A DNA stretch of 64,000 nucleotides from Roseburia rectibacter (GCF_014287515.2 NZ_CP092473.1:726001-790000); one strand, 5' to 3'; positions 17,486 to 26,142 are shown, counted from the stretch's first letter. The notes: generated from the letters alone by a model not told the origin. Numbers and translations are program-made.

Positions 17486-17595
17486 AAAAGTGTTGACAAT
17501 CCAACGAAAACCGTAAAAGTGCGTGTGCTTGATCTGTTGGATACGACAAAAAAAGAACAGGCAAAAGATTTATTTGAATATATAGCATAAAAACA

Positions 17596-17659
17596 AAGAC
17601 CTTCTAATATATTTAGAAACGGTGATAGATATTTCCGCTAATAAGTATCAGGAGGTCTT
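17596..17659 (+). promoter_or_regulatory. Inverted repeat that can hide the yabP ribosome site
   Basis: AAGACCTTCT (17596-17605), 6 bases after the rqcP stop, pairs with AGGAGGTCTT (17650-17659), which contains the yabP Shine-Dalgarno AGGAGG, with one mismatch. Ribosomes ending rqcP would cover the 5' arm. Confidence 0.45.
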
Positions 17660-17662
17660 AGG

Positions 17663-17953
17663 ATGGATGATAGAAATACAAATGTGACAAAGTCACATAA
17701 AGTACTGCTTGCAAACCGCAAAAGCGGGGCTTTTTCCGGAGTTGTGGACGTGTTGTCATTTGATGTGGCAGAAATTCTGTTAGAAACAGAACTTGGTATG
17801 CTTTTGATAAAAGGGCACGATCTCCATGTGAATCGTCTGACTTTGGAAAAAGGCGAAATTGATATTGAAGGAAGAATCGATTCCCTGACTTATTCCGATA
17901 TCAAAAGTACAGGAAAACAGGCAGAATCTATTTTAGGGAGATTGTTTAAATGA
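17663..17953 (+). CDS. yabP: Sporulation protein YabP
   Basis: The 96-residue YabP/YqfC-family protein is expressed in sporulation. The pattern HKVLLANRKSGAFSGVVDVLSFD and LLIKGHDLHVNRLTLEKGEIDIEGRIDSLTYSD is characteristic. The start is ATG 17663 with AGGAGG 7 bases upstream. It overlaps yabQ by 4 bases. In Bacillus the neighbours are the same. Its promoter is not evident here; transcription may come through the rqcP region, which an IS now interrupts. Confidence 0.93.
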   Translation: MDDRNTNVTKSHKVLLANRKSGAFSGVVDVLSFDVAEILLETELGMLLIKGHDLHVNRLTLEKGEIDIEGRIDSLTYSDIKSTGKQAESILGRLFK

Positions 17954-18405
17954 TGGCTGTCAGCGCGGCGATCAGTGAACAGGCAGCCTCACTTGGAGTA
18001 TCCATACTGATTGGCGGAGCATTGTTTCTTTTGTATGATATCCTGCGTATTTTTCGCAGAATCGTGCCCCATGGGAATTTCTGGATCGGCATGGAGGATT
18101 TTGTATACTGGATCTGCTGTACGGCAGTGGTTTTTGTGATGTTGTATCGGGAAAATGACGGCATGGTGAGAGGATTTTCCATAGGTGGAATCGTGCTTGG
18201 CATGCTGCTCTACTATCTTCTGCTCAGCCGTTTTGTCATACGGATCAATGTGATGGTCTTTGGGGCGGTTTTTGGTCTGCTCGGCAAAATATTTGGTACT
18301 ATTTTACTACCAGTCAGAAAACATGGGAAAAAAATTATACATTTTTTTAGAAAACGATTGAAAAAAGTGTGCAGAGCAGTTAAAATTGGGTTATGTAAAC
18401 TATAG
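17950..18405 (+). CDS. yabQ: Spore cortex protein YabQ
   Basis: Membrane protein needed for spore cortex formation in Bacillus. The 151 residues have about four hydrophobic helices (roughly 12-35, 50-72, 75-95 and 100-118) and a basic C-terminus. The motif LYDILRIFRRIVPH is typical of the family. ATGA overlap with yabP indicates translational coupling. Confidence 0.92.
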   Translation: MMAVSAAISEQAASLGVSILIGGALFLLYDILRIFRRIVPHGNFWIGMEDFVYWICCTAVVFVMLYRENDGMVRGFSIGGIVLGMLLYYLLLSRFVIRINVMVFGAVFGLLGKIFGTILLPVRKHGKKIIHFFRKRLKKVCRAVKIGLCKL

Positions 18406-18467
18406 TCTGACGGTATGTTTGCGAAAAACAGTCAGGACAGCGGTATATCAGATGGAAGGAAACAGAT

Positions 18468-18773
18468 ATGGCAGGTAGGGGACGTCGAAAAAAGAATAAT
18501 AACAGAGCAGGCAAGCTTTGTATTGGATTGATCGTCATTGCATTTGTTGCGGTAATGTCTGTTCAGATCATCCGGGTTTACCAGAAGGATCAGGAGTACA
18601 TACAGCAGGAAGCATCACTCCAGAAGCAGTTAGAGGATGAAACTGCAAGGGGAGAACAACTGAGCAATTATGAGACATATACAAAGTCCCAACAGTATGT
18701 GGAAGATACTGCAAAGAGTAAATTAGGACTTGCCTATGATAATGAGATCATCTTCAAGGAAGCGAAAAAATAG
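18468..18773 (+). CDS. divIC: Septum formation initiator DivIC/FtsB-like
   Basis: Cell-division protein of 101 residues with a short basic N-terminus, one TM helix (about 17-37) and an extracellular coiled coil (about 40-75) ending in the FtsB/DivIC-type segment VEDTAKSKLGLAYDNEIIFKE. It is a bitopic partner of FtsL/DivIB-type proteins. It closes the hup-rqcP-yabP-yabQ-divIC block as in many Firmicutes and is followed by a bidirectional terminator. Confidence 0.92.
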   Translation: MAGRGRRKKNNNRAGKLCIGLIVIAFVAVMSVQIIRVYQKDQEYIQQEASLQKQLEDETARGEQLSNYETYTKSQQYVEDTAKSKLGLAYDNEIIFKEAKK

Positions 18774-18792
18774 ATTACAGATAATGATTAAA

Positions 18793-18838
18793 AAACAGTT
18801 CCATGATGTGCGGATAACGCATCTGGAACTGTTTTTTT
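18793..18838. terminator. Bidirectional terminator between divIC and the reductase gene
   Basis: ACAGTTCCA with GATG pairs with CATC and TGGAACTGT; seven T follow on the plus strand and an A-run precedes the stem, so both converging genes can use it. Confidence 0.9.
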
Positions 18839-18844
18839 GTTTAC

Positions 18845-19834
18845 TTATTTTGCGATAGCGTCGATTTTTTCAAGTTCTTCTTTGGAGAAAGAAGTATGTC
18901 CGATGATACCGATATTGTCTAAGATCTGTTCCGGTTTTGAGGCACCGATCAGAACACTTGTCACATGATCGTCCTTTAAGATCCAGCTTAATGCCATCTC
19001 TGCAAGTGTCTGACCACGTTCTCCTGCCAGTTCATTTAATGCTTTGATCTGAGCCAGGCGTTCCGGCGTTAAGGAAGATTCATGTAAAAAGCGGCCGTCC
19101 TTTGCAATACGGCTGTCTGCCGGGATACCGTTTAAGTAGCGGTTGGTCAGCATACCCTGGGCTAAAGGTGAGAAGGCGATGATACCTTTATGAAGATCAT
19201 GCGCAGTTTCCTTTAGGCCGTTATTTTCGATGGTACGGTCAAAGATCGAATAGCGGTTCTGGTTAATGATGAACGGGCATTTTAAGTCATTTAAGATAGC
19301 TGCCGCTTTCTTTAAGGTTGGTCCATCATAGTTAGAAAGTCCGGCATAAAGTGCCTTACCGCTTTTTACGATGGAATCAAGAGCCCCCATTGTCTCTTCA
19401 AGCGGTGTTTCCGGGTCCATGCGGTGATGGTAGAAAATATCGACATATTCAAGTCCAAGTCTCTTTAAGCTCTGGTCTAAACTTGCGATCAGATATTTAC
19501 GGCTTCCCCAGTTGCCATAAGGTCCCTCCCACATATCATAACCGGCTTTTGTACTGATCAAAAGCTCATCACGGTAAGGCATAAGATCATCTTTTAAGAT
19601 CTGACCGAAATTGCGCTCTGCACTTCCGTAGGCAGGACCGTAATTGTTGGCGAGATCAAAGTGGGTAATGCCGTGATCAAAGGCGGTGCGGCACATTGCC
19701 TTCATGTTGTCATAACATCCGGTATCACCGAAATTGTGCCATAATCCCAAAGATACGACCGGAAGTTTTAATCCGCTTGCTCCACAGCGGTTATACTGCA
19801 TGGTTTCATAACGTTTACTGTCTGCTGTATACAT
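18845..19834 (-). CDS. Aldo/keto reductase, YghZ-like
   Basis: NADPH-dependent oxidoreductase of 329 residues. The catalytic tetrad region is visible: FDLANNYG (Asp and Tyr), ISTKAGYDM (Lys), YHHRMD (His). The opening MQYNRCGASGLKLPVVSLGL and the motif GPAYGSAERNFG place it with the YghZ/L-glyceraldehyde 3-phosphate reductase branch. A ribosome site (GGGAGGAAT on the minus strand) precedes the ATG. It is a single gene transcribed against its neighbours. Substrate is not certain; methylglyoxal or glyceraldehyde 3-phosphate are known for the branch. Confidence 0.92.
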   Translation of the reverse strand: MYTADSKRYETMQYNRCGASGLKLPVVSLGLWHNFGDTGCYDNMKAMCRTAFDHGITHFDLANNYGPAYGSAERNFGQILKDDLMPYRDELLISTKAGYDMWEGPYGNWGSRKYLIASLDQSLKRLGLEYVDIFYHHRMDPETPLEETMGALDSIVKSGKALYAGLSNYDGPTLKKAAAILNDLKCPFIINQNRYSIFDRTIENNGLKETAHDLHKGIIAFSPLAQGMLTNRYLNGIPADSRIAKDGRFLHESSLTPERLAQIKALNELAGERGQTLAEMALSWILKDDHVTSVLIGASKPEQILDNIGIIGHTSFSKEELEKIDAIAK

Positions 19835-19978
19835 TTTATTCCTCCCATGAAACGTTTTATATAAGATGTAATAATGAATTATACCATATAACGTGAATAA
19901 GGTGTGATGGCATTTTGAAATTCCTAAAAATAATCAACTGTTTTGAACTCCCTCGAAAGGATATCAAAAAAGGAATTT

Positions 19979-20043
19979 TGGCGAAAACTTTTTTGAAACC
20001 GGGCTTTTCTTTGACAAAGATTTTTGTTCCTGACTCCTATAAT
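19979..20043 (+). promoter_or_regulatory. Spo0A-type promoter of spoIIE
   Basis: TTGACA (20011-20016) and TATAAT (20038-20043) are perfect hexamers separated by 21 bp, as in Spo0A-controlled sigmaA promoters of Bacillus (spoIIE, spoIIG). TGGCGAA (19979-19985) fits the 0A box TGNCGAA exactly; TGACAAA (20012-20018) overlaps the -35 with one mismatch. A weaker CCTCGAA is at 19951-19957. Confidence 0.75.
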
Positions 20044-20120
20044 GGGATGCACCCGAAAAAATCAGCCGGATGAGATCCGGTGGATGGCGGGGAAAATAAG
20101 AAAGTGTAAGGAGACAGTAA

Positions 20121-21962
20121 ATGAAAAAGACCAGAATCAGACAAATGATATTCAGTATACTTGGGAGCCTGGTATGCAGTGTCAGTGTGATGGGATGTTA
20201 TCCGCTTGTGCCCGCATATTTTACGGCACTTTATTTAGAGCAGGTAAACGGAGTCATGCTGCTTGCGTTTATGTACATAGGAATGACCATATTTATGCCG
20301 CTTACCGCTGCGGTAAAATATGGAGTAACACTGATCGTTATGATTGGTGCTGTAAAGCTGATCGAATGGGCAAATGAAGGATGTCCTGCATTTTTAGCAG
20401 GTGTGATGGCGGGGCTTACCACACTGATCTTATCGTTTTGCGGGAGTCTTCTGGAATGGAAAAACCAGCCGGCTGGTGCGGCGGTATTTTTAGAGTCTAT
20501 ATTTATATTTGGTGCAGTGATCCTTTTAAACCGCAGCATTCATTTCCTGATGGAGTGGACACCTGTGCAGCAGAAAACGGAGGATCTGCCGGAGACAGGA
20601 AATGGCGAGCGTTTAAAAAATTATGCGGAATCTTTCCAGGGACTATCTCAGATTTTCTTAAATATGAGCACAGGAAAAGAAAAATATGCAGCGGACGAGC
20701 TTGGCAGGGTACAAAATGAGCTGACCGGAAAAGTCTGTGCTTCCTGCGATTCCTGCACACTTTGCTGGGAGAGGGACTGTACACCGCTTTATGGGATTTT
20801 GTCCTCGATGATCACCTCAATCTGGCAGAAGGGGGAGCCGGGAGCAGAAAATGAGGCAGAACTGAAAAAGTATTGTGCAAAAAGCCGGGATATGGTGGAG
20901 GAGGCAGTACGTGTATTTGAACGTGTTAGTTTAAATCATGCATGGTACAACCGGCTTTTGGAAAACAGGCAGGTGATTGCGGAACAGCTTGATGCCATGG
21001 CATATATCATGCAGGACTGTGCAAGAGAAGAACGCGTGCTTGATGCGCAGGAGAGGAGGGCAATCTCCGAGATACGCTACCGTGCGAAAGAGAAGGGAAT
21101 CTCGATTGAGGAGATTCATCTGATCGAGACATTGGATGGCAGGTTAAAACTGAGTGCGACTTTAAAAAGCAGAAGGGGAGGGTGTATTGCTTTAAAATCA
21201 TTTGTGACCGCGGCAGAACATGCTTTAGGAAAGCAGATGCGTGCAGCGGCAGATACGAAAACTTTTATTTCGAGGGAACCGGTCAGTTATGTTTTTTATG
21301 AGGATACGGTGTACCGCAATGTGCAGGGAATTGCGAGAGTCAAAAAAGACGGGGCAAAAATATCGGGAGATAATTTTTCTTTTCTGGAGTTAGAGCGGGG
21401 GGAATTCCTTCTTGGACTTTCTGACGGCATGGGTTCCGGAAGCATGGCATGTAAAGAGAGTGAGATGGTATTAGACCTTGTTGAGCGTTTTTTAGAGGCA
21501 GGTTTTTCTGTAGAGACAGCGATCCGCATGATGAATTCTGCGATGGTCATGAAAGGAGCAGATGATCTGTATTCCACAGTTGATCTCTGCAAGATCAATC
21601 TGTATACAGGAATGGCAAGGTTATATAAGATCGGTGCGGCGGCAACTTTTATAAAGAGAGGAACGGAGGTGGAATGTATTGCTTCACAGAGCCTGCCGGT
21701 TGGAGCACAGGTACAGATGGATATTTCCACGCAGGAAACAAAACTCATGGGTGGTGATTTTGTTGTCATGGTAACGGATGGTGTGTTAGAATATCTGCAT
21801 GTAAAGAAACCGGAGGATACCATGCAGGAGATCATAGAGAGCATACAGACGAATAATCCGGGGATACTGGCAAAGAAGATCATGGAGCGTGTGATGCTTT
21901 TTACGGGAGGAAAGGCTAAGGATGATATGACCGTGTTAGCGGCATGTATATGGGAAAAATAA
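20121..21962 (+). CDS. spoIIE: Stage II sporulation protein E (PP2C phosphatase)
   Basis: Dephosphorylates the anti-anti-sigma factor SpoIIAA in the forespore, releasing SigF. The first 140 residues contain about five TM helices, fewer than the ten of Bacillus, which explains the total of 613 rather than about 830 residues. A cysteine-rich stretch (CASCDSCTLCWERDC, about 211-225) lies in the middle region. The PP2C domain at about 395-613 shows metal-binding Asp in LSDGMGSG and VTDGVLEYL and the final KDDMTVLAACIW. The start has AAGGAGA upstream. The TAA abuts the tilS ATG. Confidence 0.93.
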   Translation: MKKTRIRQMIFSILGSLVCSVSVMGCYPLVPAYFTALYLEQVNGVMLLAFMYIGMTIFMPLTAAVKYGVTLIVMIGAVKLIEWANEGCPAFLAGVMAGLTTLILSFCGSLLEWKNQPAGAAVFLESIFIFGAVILLNRSIHFLMEWTPVQQKTEDLPETGNGERLKNYAESFQGLSQIFLNMSTGKEKYAADELGRVQNELTGKVCASCDSCTLCWERDCTPLYGILSSMITSIWQKGEPGAENEAELKKYCAKSRDMVEEAVRVFERVSLNHAWYNRLLENRQVIAEQLDAMAYIMQDCAREERVLDAQERRAISEIRYRAKEKGISIEEIHLIETLDGRLKLSATLKSRRGGCIALKSFVTAAEHALGKQMRAAADTKTFISREPVSYVFYEDTVYRNVQGIARVKKDGAKISGDNFSFLELERGEFLLGLSDGMGSGSMACKESEMVLDLVERFLEAGFSVETAIRMMNSAMVMKGADDLYSTVDLCKINLYTGMARLYKIGAAATFIKRGTEVECIASQSLPVGAQVQMDISTQETKLMGGDFVVMVTDGVLEYLHVKKPEDTMQEIIESIQTNNPGILAKKIMERVMLFTGGKAKDDMTVLAACIWEK

Positions 21963-23459
21963 ATGACAGAAGATGTATTAAACTGGATCAAAAAAGAAAA
22001 ACTGATGACAGAAGGGGATACCGTGATCGTAGGGCTGTCCGGTGGGGCGGATTCTGTGGCACTTTTGCTGGTGCTTTTGGAATTGCGCGAAAGAATCGGA
22101 TACACGCTTTTGGCAATACATGTAGAGCACGGTATCCGGGGAGGAGAGAGCAGGAAGGATGCAGCGTTTGCAGAAGAACTCTGCAGACAAAAAGGGGTTC
22201 CATGCAGGATATGTCCGGTCAGTGTGCCGGAATATGCGGCTGCGGAGGGACTTGGCATTGAGGAAGCTGCGAGGATACTCCGTTATGACTGTTATCAAAA
22301 GGAGGCAGAGAAACTTAAGAAAAACGGAGCGGGACATGTCTGCATTGCCCTTGCACATCATGCAAATGACAATGCAGAGACGGTTTTGTTTCAGATGGCG
22401 AGAGGGAGCGGAATCCATGGAATGTGCGGAATGCACCCGAAGCGTGTACTTGCAGGAGACATTTCCATTGTGCGTCCGCTTCTTTGTGTTTCAAGAAAAC
22501 AGATTGAGGAGTACCTTGATAAAGCCGGTCAGGAGTACCGGACAGATGGCACTAATCTGGATATAAATTACAGCAGAAACCGTATCCGTCACTGTGTTCT
22601 GCCGGAACTGTTAAAGGTCAATGAACAGTCGGTTTCCCATATCAATCAGAGTGCACTGCTTTTACAGCAGGCAGTTGATTATATGGAACAGGAGACTAAA
22701 AAGGCAATGCAGACATGCTGCGCTTTTACAGATGGCGCATATACTATTTTAAAAAATGAGTGGCAGCAGTATCCTGATATCATCCGGCAGGAGATCGTTC
22801 ATGCGGTATTAGGAAAAGCATCTGGCAGCAGGAAAGATATCGGTATGGTACATGTGCAGGATGTCTGTGCCCTGATGGAAAAACAGACCGGACGTGAGAT
22901 CATGCTTCCATATCAGGTGACGGCATGCAGGGTCTATGAAGGGGTAAGACTGCGCCGTGGGGAAATCCAAAAGGATGCCGGGGGAGCATGGAAGAAGCTG
23001 GAACCTGAAGATAAAAACGAAAATGTCCGGCCGGTTTATAAGCTCACAGAGACAGATTTTGCAAAATTAGAAGCGGGAGAAACGGTAACGATCACATTGC
23101 CGGATGCCAGTGTGAGCCTCAGACTGCTTTTATTTTCGGGAAAAATTGACGAAATTCCTAAAAATCAGTATACGAAATGGCTGAATTATGATAGGATAGA
23201 ATGTGGCTTGCAGTTTCGGAGCCGGACATCCGGAGATTATCTGACGGTGGATGATGCAGGACACAAAAAGAAATTAAAGAGCTATTTTATTGATGAAAAA
23301 ATACCGCAGATAAAAAGAGATCACATATGGCTTTTAGCGCAGCAGTCGCATGTGTTATGGGTCATTGGCGGGCGGATCAGTGCCGTCTGCAAAATAAAAG
23401 AAGATACAAAAAGGATCCTGGAAGTAAGGATCGACGGAGGAAATTATCGTGAAGATTAA
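21963..23459 (+). CDS. tilS: tRNA(Ile)-lysidine synthetase
   Basis: Converts C34 of tRNA-Ile(CAU) to lysidine so that it reads AUA. The PP-loop SGGADSVALLLVL is near residue 26-38, and HHANDNAETVLFQMARGSG is the conserved N-type ATPase segment. The C-terminal substrate-binding domain begins near residue 385 (LQFRSRTSGDY through WLLAQQSHVLWVIGGRIS). Length is 498. It begins one base after spoIIE ends and overlaps hprT by 11 bases; this order is conserved in Firmicutes. Confidence 0.95.
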   Translation: MTEDVLNWIKKEKLMTEGDTVIVGLSGGADSVALLLVLLELRERIGYTLLAIHVEHGIRGGESRKDAAFAEELCRQKGVPCRICPVSVPEYAAAEGLGIEEAARILRYDCYQKEAEKLKKNGAGHVCIALAHHANDNAETVLFQMARGSGIHGMCGMHPKRVLAGDISIVRPLLCVSRKQIEEYLDKAGQEYRTDGTNLDINYSRNRIRHCVLPELLKVNEQSVSHINQSALLLQQAVDYMEQETKKAMQTCCAFTDGAYTILKNEWQQYPDIIRQEIVHAVLGKASGSRKDIGMVHVQDVCALMEKQTGREIMLPYQVTACRVYEGVRLRRGEIQKDAGGAWKKLEPEDKNENVRPVYKLTETDFAKLEAGETVTITLPDASVSLRLLLFSGKIDEIPKNQYTKWLNYDRIECGLQFRSRTSGDYLTVDDAGHKKKLKSYFIDEKIPQIKRDHIWLLAQQSHVLWVIGGRISAVCKIKEDTKRILEVRIDGGNYRED

Positions 23460-23979
23460 AAACATTAATGTTCATTTTACGGAAGAAGAGATTGACAAGA
23501 AGATCAGGGAATTAGGTGCAAGGATCAGTGAGGATTACGCAGGGGAATCTGTATGTCTGATCTGTATTTTAAAGGGAGCATCTTTCTTTACCTGTGAGCT
23601 GGCAAAAAGAATCACCGTACCGGTGGAAGTGGAATTTATGTCAGTTTCCAGTTATGGTTCCGGCACAGAATCCAGTGGTATCGTAAAGATCGTACAGGAT
23701 TTATCAACCAGTATTGAAGGAAAAAATGTTATTGTTGTTGAGGATATCATCGATACAGGAAGAACTTTAAGTTATCTTTTAGAGAATTTGAAAACAAGAA
23801 GTCCAAAGAGCGTTCGTCTGTGTACACTGCTTGACAAACCGGACCGCAGGGTTGTGGATGTAAAGGTTGACTATGTCGGATTTGAGATACCGGACGAGTT
23901 TGTAGTAGGTTATGGCCTTGATTATGATCAGCAGTACCGTAATCTGCCTTATATTGGATTTGTGGAGATAGAGGAATAA
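23449..23979 (+). CDS. hprT: Hypoxanthine phosphoribosyltransferase
   Basis: Salvages hypoxanthine and guanine to IMP and GMP with PRPP. The PRPP-binding motif is VIVVEDIIDTGRTL (about 92-105), and SVSSYGSGTESSG is the flexible loop. The start is the GTG at 23449, with CGGAGG 8 bases upstream, inside the end of tilS. The 176 residues are normal for the family. Its place between tilS and ftsH matches Bacillus. Confidence 0.95.
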   Translation: MKIKNINVHFTEEEIDKKIRELGARISEDYAGESVCLICILKGASFFTCELAKRITVPVEVEFMSVSSYGSGTESSGIVKIVQDLSTSIEGKNVIVVEDIIDTGRTLSYLLENLKTRSPKSVRLCTLLDKPDRRVVDVKVDYVGFEIPDEFVVGYGLDYDQQYRNLPYIGFVEIEE

Positions 23980-23992
23980 AGGAGAAATAGGA

Positions 23993-25819
23993 TTGAATAA
24001 TAAGAGAAGCGGTTTTAGAGGATTTGGAGTATATCTGATATTAGTGCTTGCTGTCATTGCAATCTGGTACTGGCTCGACGGTAACAATGTGACCAATACT
24101 TATACGAGGCAGCAGTTTGAGACGGCGTTAGCAGAGGGTAAGGTGACACAGGTTAATGTGGTACCGAACCGTGAGGTGCCTACGGGAAGTGTGAACATTA
24201 CATTCAGCGATTCGAGTACGCAGGTGATGCTTGTCTCTGACGTAGCAGAGATTGAGCAGTATATGCGGGAAACCGGATTTAAGACCTATACGGTACAGAA
24301 TCCGCCGGAGGAGAGCTGGCTTTTGACACTGCTTCCATATCTGATCATTTTTGCTGCGATGTTCATTTTCTTTATGATCATGACAAATCAGGCGGCAGCA
24401 AATTCAGGTGGCGGAAGCAAGATGATGAATTTTGGAAAGAGCCGTGCGAGAAGGATGAGTGATGATCCGGCGAAACGTGTGAAGTTCTCGGATGTGGCAG
24501 GATTGCAGGAAGAAAAAGAAGAGTTAGAAGAAATCGTTGATTTCTTACGCGCACCGAAGAAATATACACAGCTTGGTGCGAGAATCCCCAAAGGTGTACT
24601 TTTGGTGGGACCTCCTGGTACCGGTAAGACATTGCTTGCAAAAGCGATCGCAGGAGAGGCGGGAGTACCATTTTTCTCTATTTCAGGTTCTGATTTTGTA
24701 GAGATGTTTGTCGGTGTCGGTGCATCGAGAGTTCGTGACCTTTTTGAGGAAGCAAAGAAAAATGCACCGTGTATCATTTTTATCGATGAGATCGATGCAG
24801 TTGCAAGACGAAGAGGAACAGGTATGGGCGGCGGTCACGACGAGCGCGAGCAGACCTTAAACCAGATGCTTGTCGAGATGGACGGATTTGGCGTGAATGA
24901 AGGCATTATTGTCATGGCTGCGACCAACCGTGTGGATATCTTAGATCCGGCGATCATGCGTCCGGGACGTTTTGACCGTAAAGTTGTTGTGGGTCGCCCG
25001 GATGTGCGCGGAAGAGAGGAGATCCTTTCCGTTCATGCAAAAAACAAGCCTCTTGGCGATGACGTTGACTTAAAACAGATCGCACAGACAACAGCAGGAT
25101 TTACCGGTGCAGATCTTGAAAATCTTCTGAATGAAGCTGCGATCGTTGCGGCAAAAGATAACCGTGCCTATATCAGACAGGATGACATCAAGAAGTCCTT
25201 TGTAAAAGTCGGAATCGGTGCGGAGAAGAAAAGCCGCGTGATCTCTGACAAGGAAAAACGTATCACGGCATTCCACGAATCCGGTCATGCAATCTTATTC
25301 CATTTATTACCGGATGTAGGACCTGTTTATTCTGTTTCGATCATTCCGACCGGAAGCGGCGCTGCAGGATATACCATGCCTTTGCCGGAAAAGGATGAGA
25401 TGTTTAACACGAAGGGCAAGATGTTACAGGATATCGTTGTATCACTTGGCGGACGTGTGGCGGAAGAACTTGTATTTGATGACATCACGACCGGGGCATC
25501 ACAGGATATCAAGCAGGCGACCCAGATGGCAAAGGCCATGGTCACTAAATATGGTATGTCTGATAATATCGGTCTGATCTGCTATGACAATGATGATGAT
25601 GAAGTATTCATCGGACGTGATCTTGCACATGCCAGAGGATACAGCGAGGGTGTAGCAAGTGCGATCGATCAGGAGATCAAGCGTATCATTGATGAATGTT
25701 ATGCGAAAGCAAAGCAGATGATCACAGATAACCGTGATGTATTAGATGCCTGTGCAAACCTTCTGTTAGAAAAAGAAAAGATCAGCCAGCAGGAATTTGA
25801 AGCATTATTTGAGAAGTAA
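23993..25819 (+). CDS. ftsH: ATP-dependent zinc metalloprotease FtsH
   Basis: Membrane-bound AAA protease that degrades membrane and regulatory proteins. Two TM helices (about 10-27 and 105-126) flank an extracellular domain. The AAA domain has Walker A GPPGTGKT (about 205), Walker B FIDEIDAV and the SRH region. The protease site HESGH is near 427. The start is TTG at 23993, supported by AAGGAG upstream. Length is 608. It ends the spoIIE-tilS-hprT-ftsH block. Confidence 0.96.
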   Translation: MNNKRSGFRGFGVYLILVLAVIAIWYWLDGNNVTNTYTRQQFETALAEGKVTQVNVVPNREVPTGSVNITFSDSSTQVMLVSDVAEIEQYMRETGFKTYTVQNPPEESWLLTLLPYLIIFAAMFIFFMIMTNQAAANSGGGSKMMNFGKSRARRMSDDPAKRVKFSDVAGLQEEKEELEEIVDFLRAPKKYTQLGARIPKGVLLVGPPGTGKTLLAKAIAGEAGVPFFSISGSDFVEMFVGVGASRVRDLFEEAKKNAPCIIFIDEIDAVARRRGTGMGGGHDEREQTLNQMLVEMDGFGVNEGIIVMAATNRVDILDPAIMRPGRFDRKVVVGRPDVRGREEILSVHAKNKPLGDDVDLKQIAQTTAGFTGADLENLLNEAAIVAAKDNRAYIRQDDIKKSFVKVGIGAEKKSRVISDKEKRITAFHESGHAILFHLLPDVGPVYSVSIIPTGSGAAGYTMPLPEKDEMFNTKGKMLQDIVVSLGGRVAEELVFDDITTGASQDIKQATQMAKAMVTKYGMSDNIGLICYDNDDDEVFIGRDLAHARGYSEGVASAIDQEIKRIIDECYAKAKQMITDNRDVLDACANLLLEKEKISQQEFEALFEK

Positions 25820-25851
25820 TTGTGCAGATTTTTCTGTTACGCTCAAAATAT

Positions 25852-25942
25852 GGTACCAAGGTACTGTACAATATGTATAAAAACAACTATAAAAAATTGT
25901 GAACTTTGTGCACACTTATTTGCGGGGGCATGCTATTATAAT
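25852..25942 (+). promoter_or_regulatory. Promoter and distal operator of small RNA copy 1
   Basis: Extended -10 TGC-TATTATAAT lies at 25931-25942. TTTGTGCACACTTAT (from 25905) covers the -35 area. GGTACCAAGGTACTGT starts at 25852. The same three blocks occur before copy 2 at the same spacing (53 bp from GGTAC to TTTGTG), while the DNA between them differs. The -35 does not match TTGACA, so an activator is likely. Confidence 0.65.
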
Positions 25943-25946
25943 AACC

Positions 25947-26046
25947 GTAAAAACCCCCCAATACATTATATATAGTTTTTGCTATACCCCATAGTAAAAA
26001 TACCTTCTCCTAAAAATGGAACCTGACCCCAGGTTTCATTTTTTTT
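25947..26046 (+). ncRNA. Candidate small RNA, copy 1
   Basis: A 70-base block (25947-26016) is identical to 35012-35081 and contains no start codon with a ribosome site. It has C-rich stretches ACCCCCCA, ACCCCA and CCTTCTCC, and a short TATAG / CTATA stem between them. An intrinsic terminator follows (TGGAACCTG / CAGGTTTCA, loop ACCC, then eight T at 26039-26046), giving a transcript of about 98 nt. CCTTCTCC is complementary to Shine-Dalgarno-like GGAGAAGG, which suggests a trans-acting regulator. The Rfam family, if any, is not known to me. Confidence 0.7.
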
Positions 26047-26054
26047 GTCTATAA

Positions 26055-26110
26055 CCGGATTATCTCCGGATCAGATCAACATTACATAATTGAAAAAAAT
26101 TTCCAATTAT
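26055..26110. promoter_or_regulatory. Two inverted repeats before the sulfate operon promoter
   Basis: CCGGA-TTATC-TCCGG lies at 26055-26069, and ATAATTG (26086-26092) pairs with CAATTAT (26104-26110), ending 3 bp before the -35. The position fits regulator binding, for example by a sulfur-responsive repressor; the protein is unknown. Confidence 0.4.
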
Positions 26111-26113
26111 ATC

Positions 26114-26142
26114 TTGACACATTAGCGAACTAAAGTTATAAT
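26114..26142 (+). promoter_or_regulatory. Consensus sigmaA promoter of the sulfate operon
   Basis: TTGACA (26114-26119), 17-bp spacer, TATAAT (26137-26142), about 98 bp before the start chosen for the sulfate-binding protein. Confidence 0.85.

Larger units (their letters stand above)
16277..17503 (+). mobile_element. IS3-family insertion sequence, 1227 bp
   Basis: The ends are imperfect inverted repeats opening with TGGAT at 16277 and closing with ATCCA at 17503. The direct flanking repeat ACG (16274-16276 and 17504-17506) is the 3-bp target duplication usual for the family. It contains orfA and orfB in tandem. Both frames are intact, so the copy is probably active. The right end carries an outward TTGACA at 17493-17498. 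Confidence 0.95.
16118..17590 (+). pseudogene. rqcP: rqcP (S4-domain ribosome quality control factor) split by an IS
   Basis: The 5' part 16118-16276 encodes [20 protein letters not shown] and on to EIAFGT, an S4 RNA-binding domain; the 3' part from 17504/17507 to the TAA at 17588-17590 encodes KTVKVRVLDLLDTT and the end. Removing 16277-17506 (the insertion plus one copy of ACG) restores an 80-codon frame exactly. RqcP (YabO/HslR-like) works with RqcH in alanine tailing of stalled nascent chains on 50S subunits. Its place between hup and yabP agrees with the conserved gene order. As it stands the gene ends 12 bases inside the IS, so function is probably lost. Confidence 0.93.

Noticed and set aside
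17493-17521. Hybrid promoter from the IS right end into the 3' part of rqcP/yabP
   Set aside because: TTGACA is present but no acceptable -10 lies 15-18 bp downstream in the flank.
21296-22258. 320-residue open frame on the minus strand
   Set aside because: Lies antisense to spoIIE/tilS, Ser/Pro-rich composition typical of a shadow frame, and both sense genes are clearly conserved.
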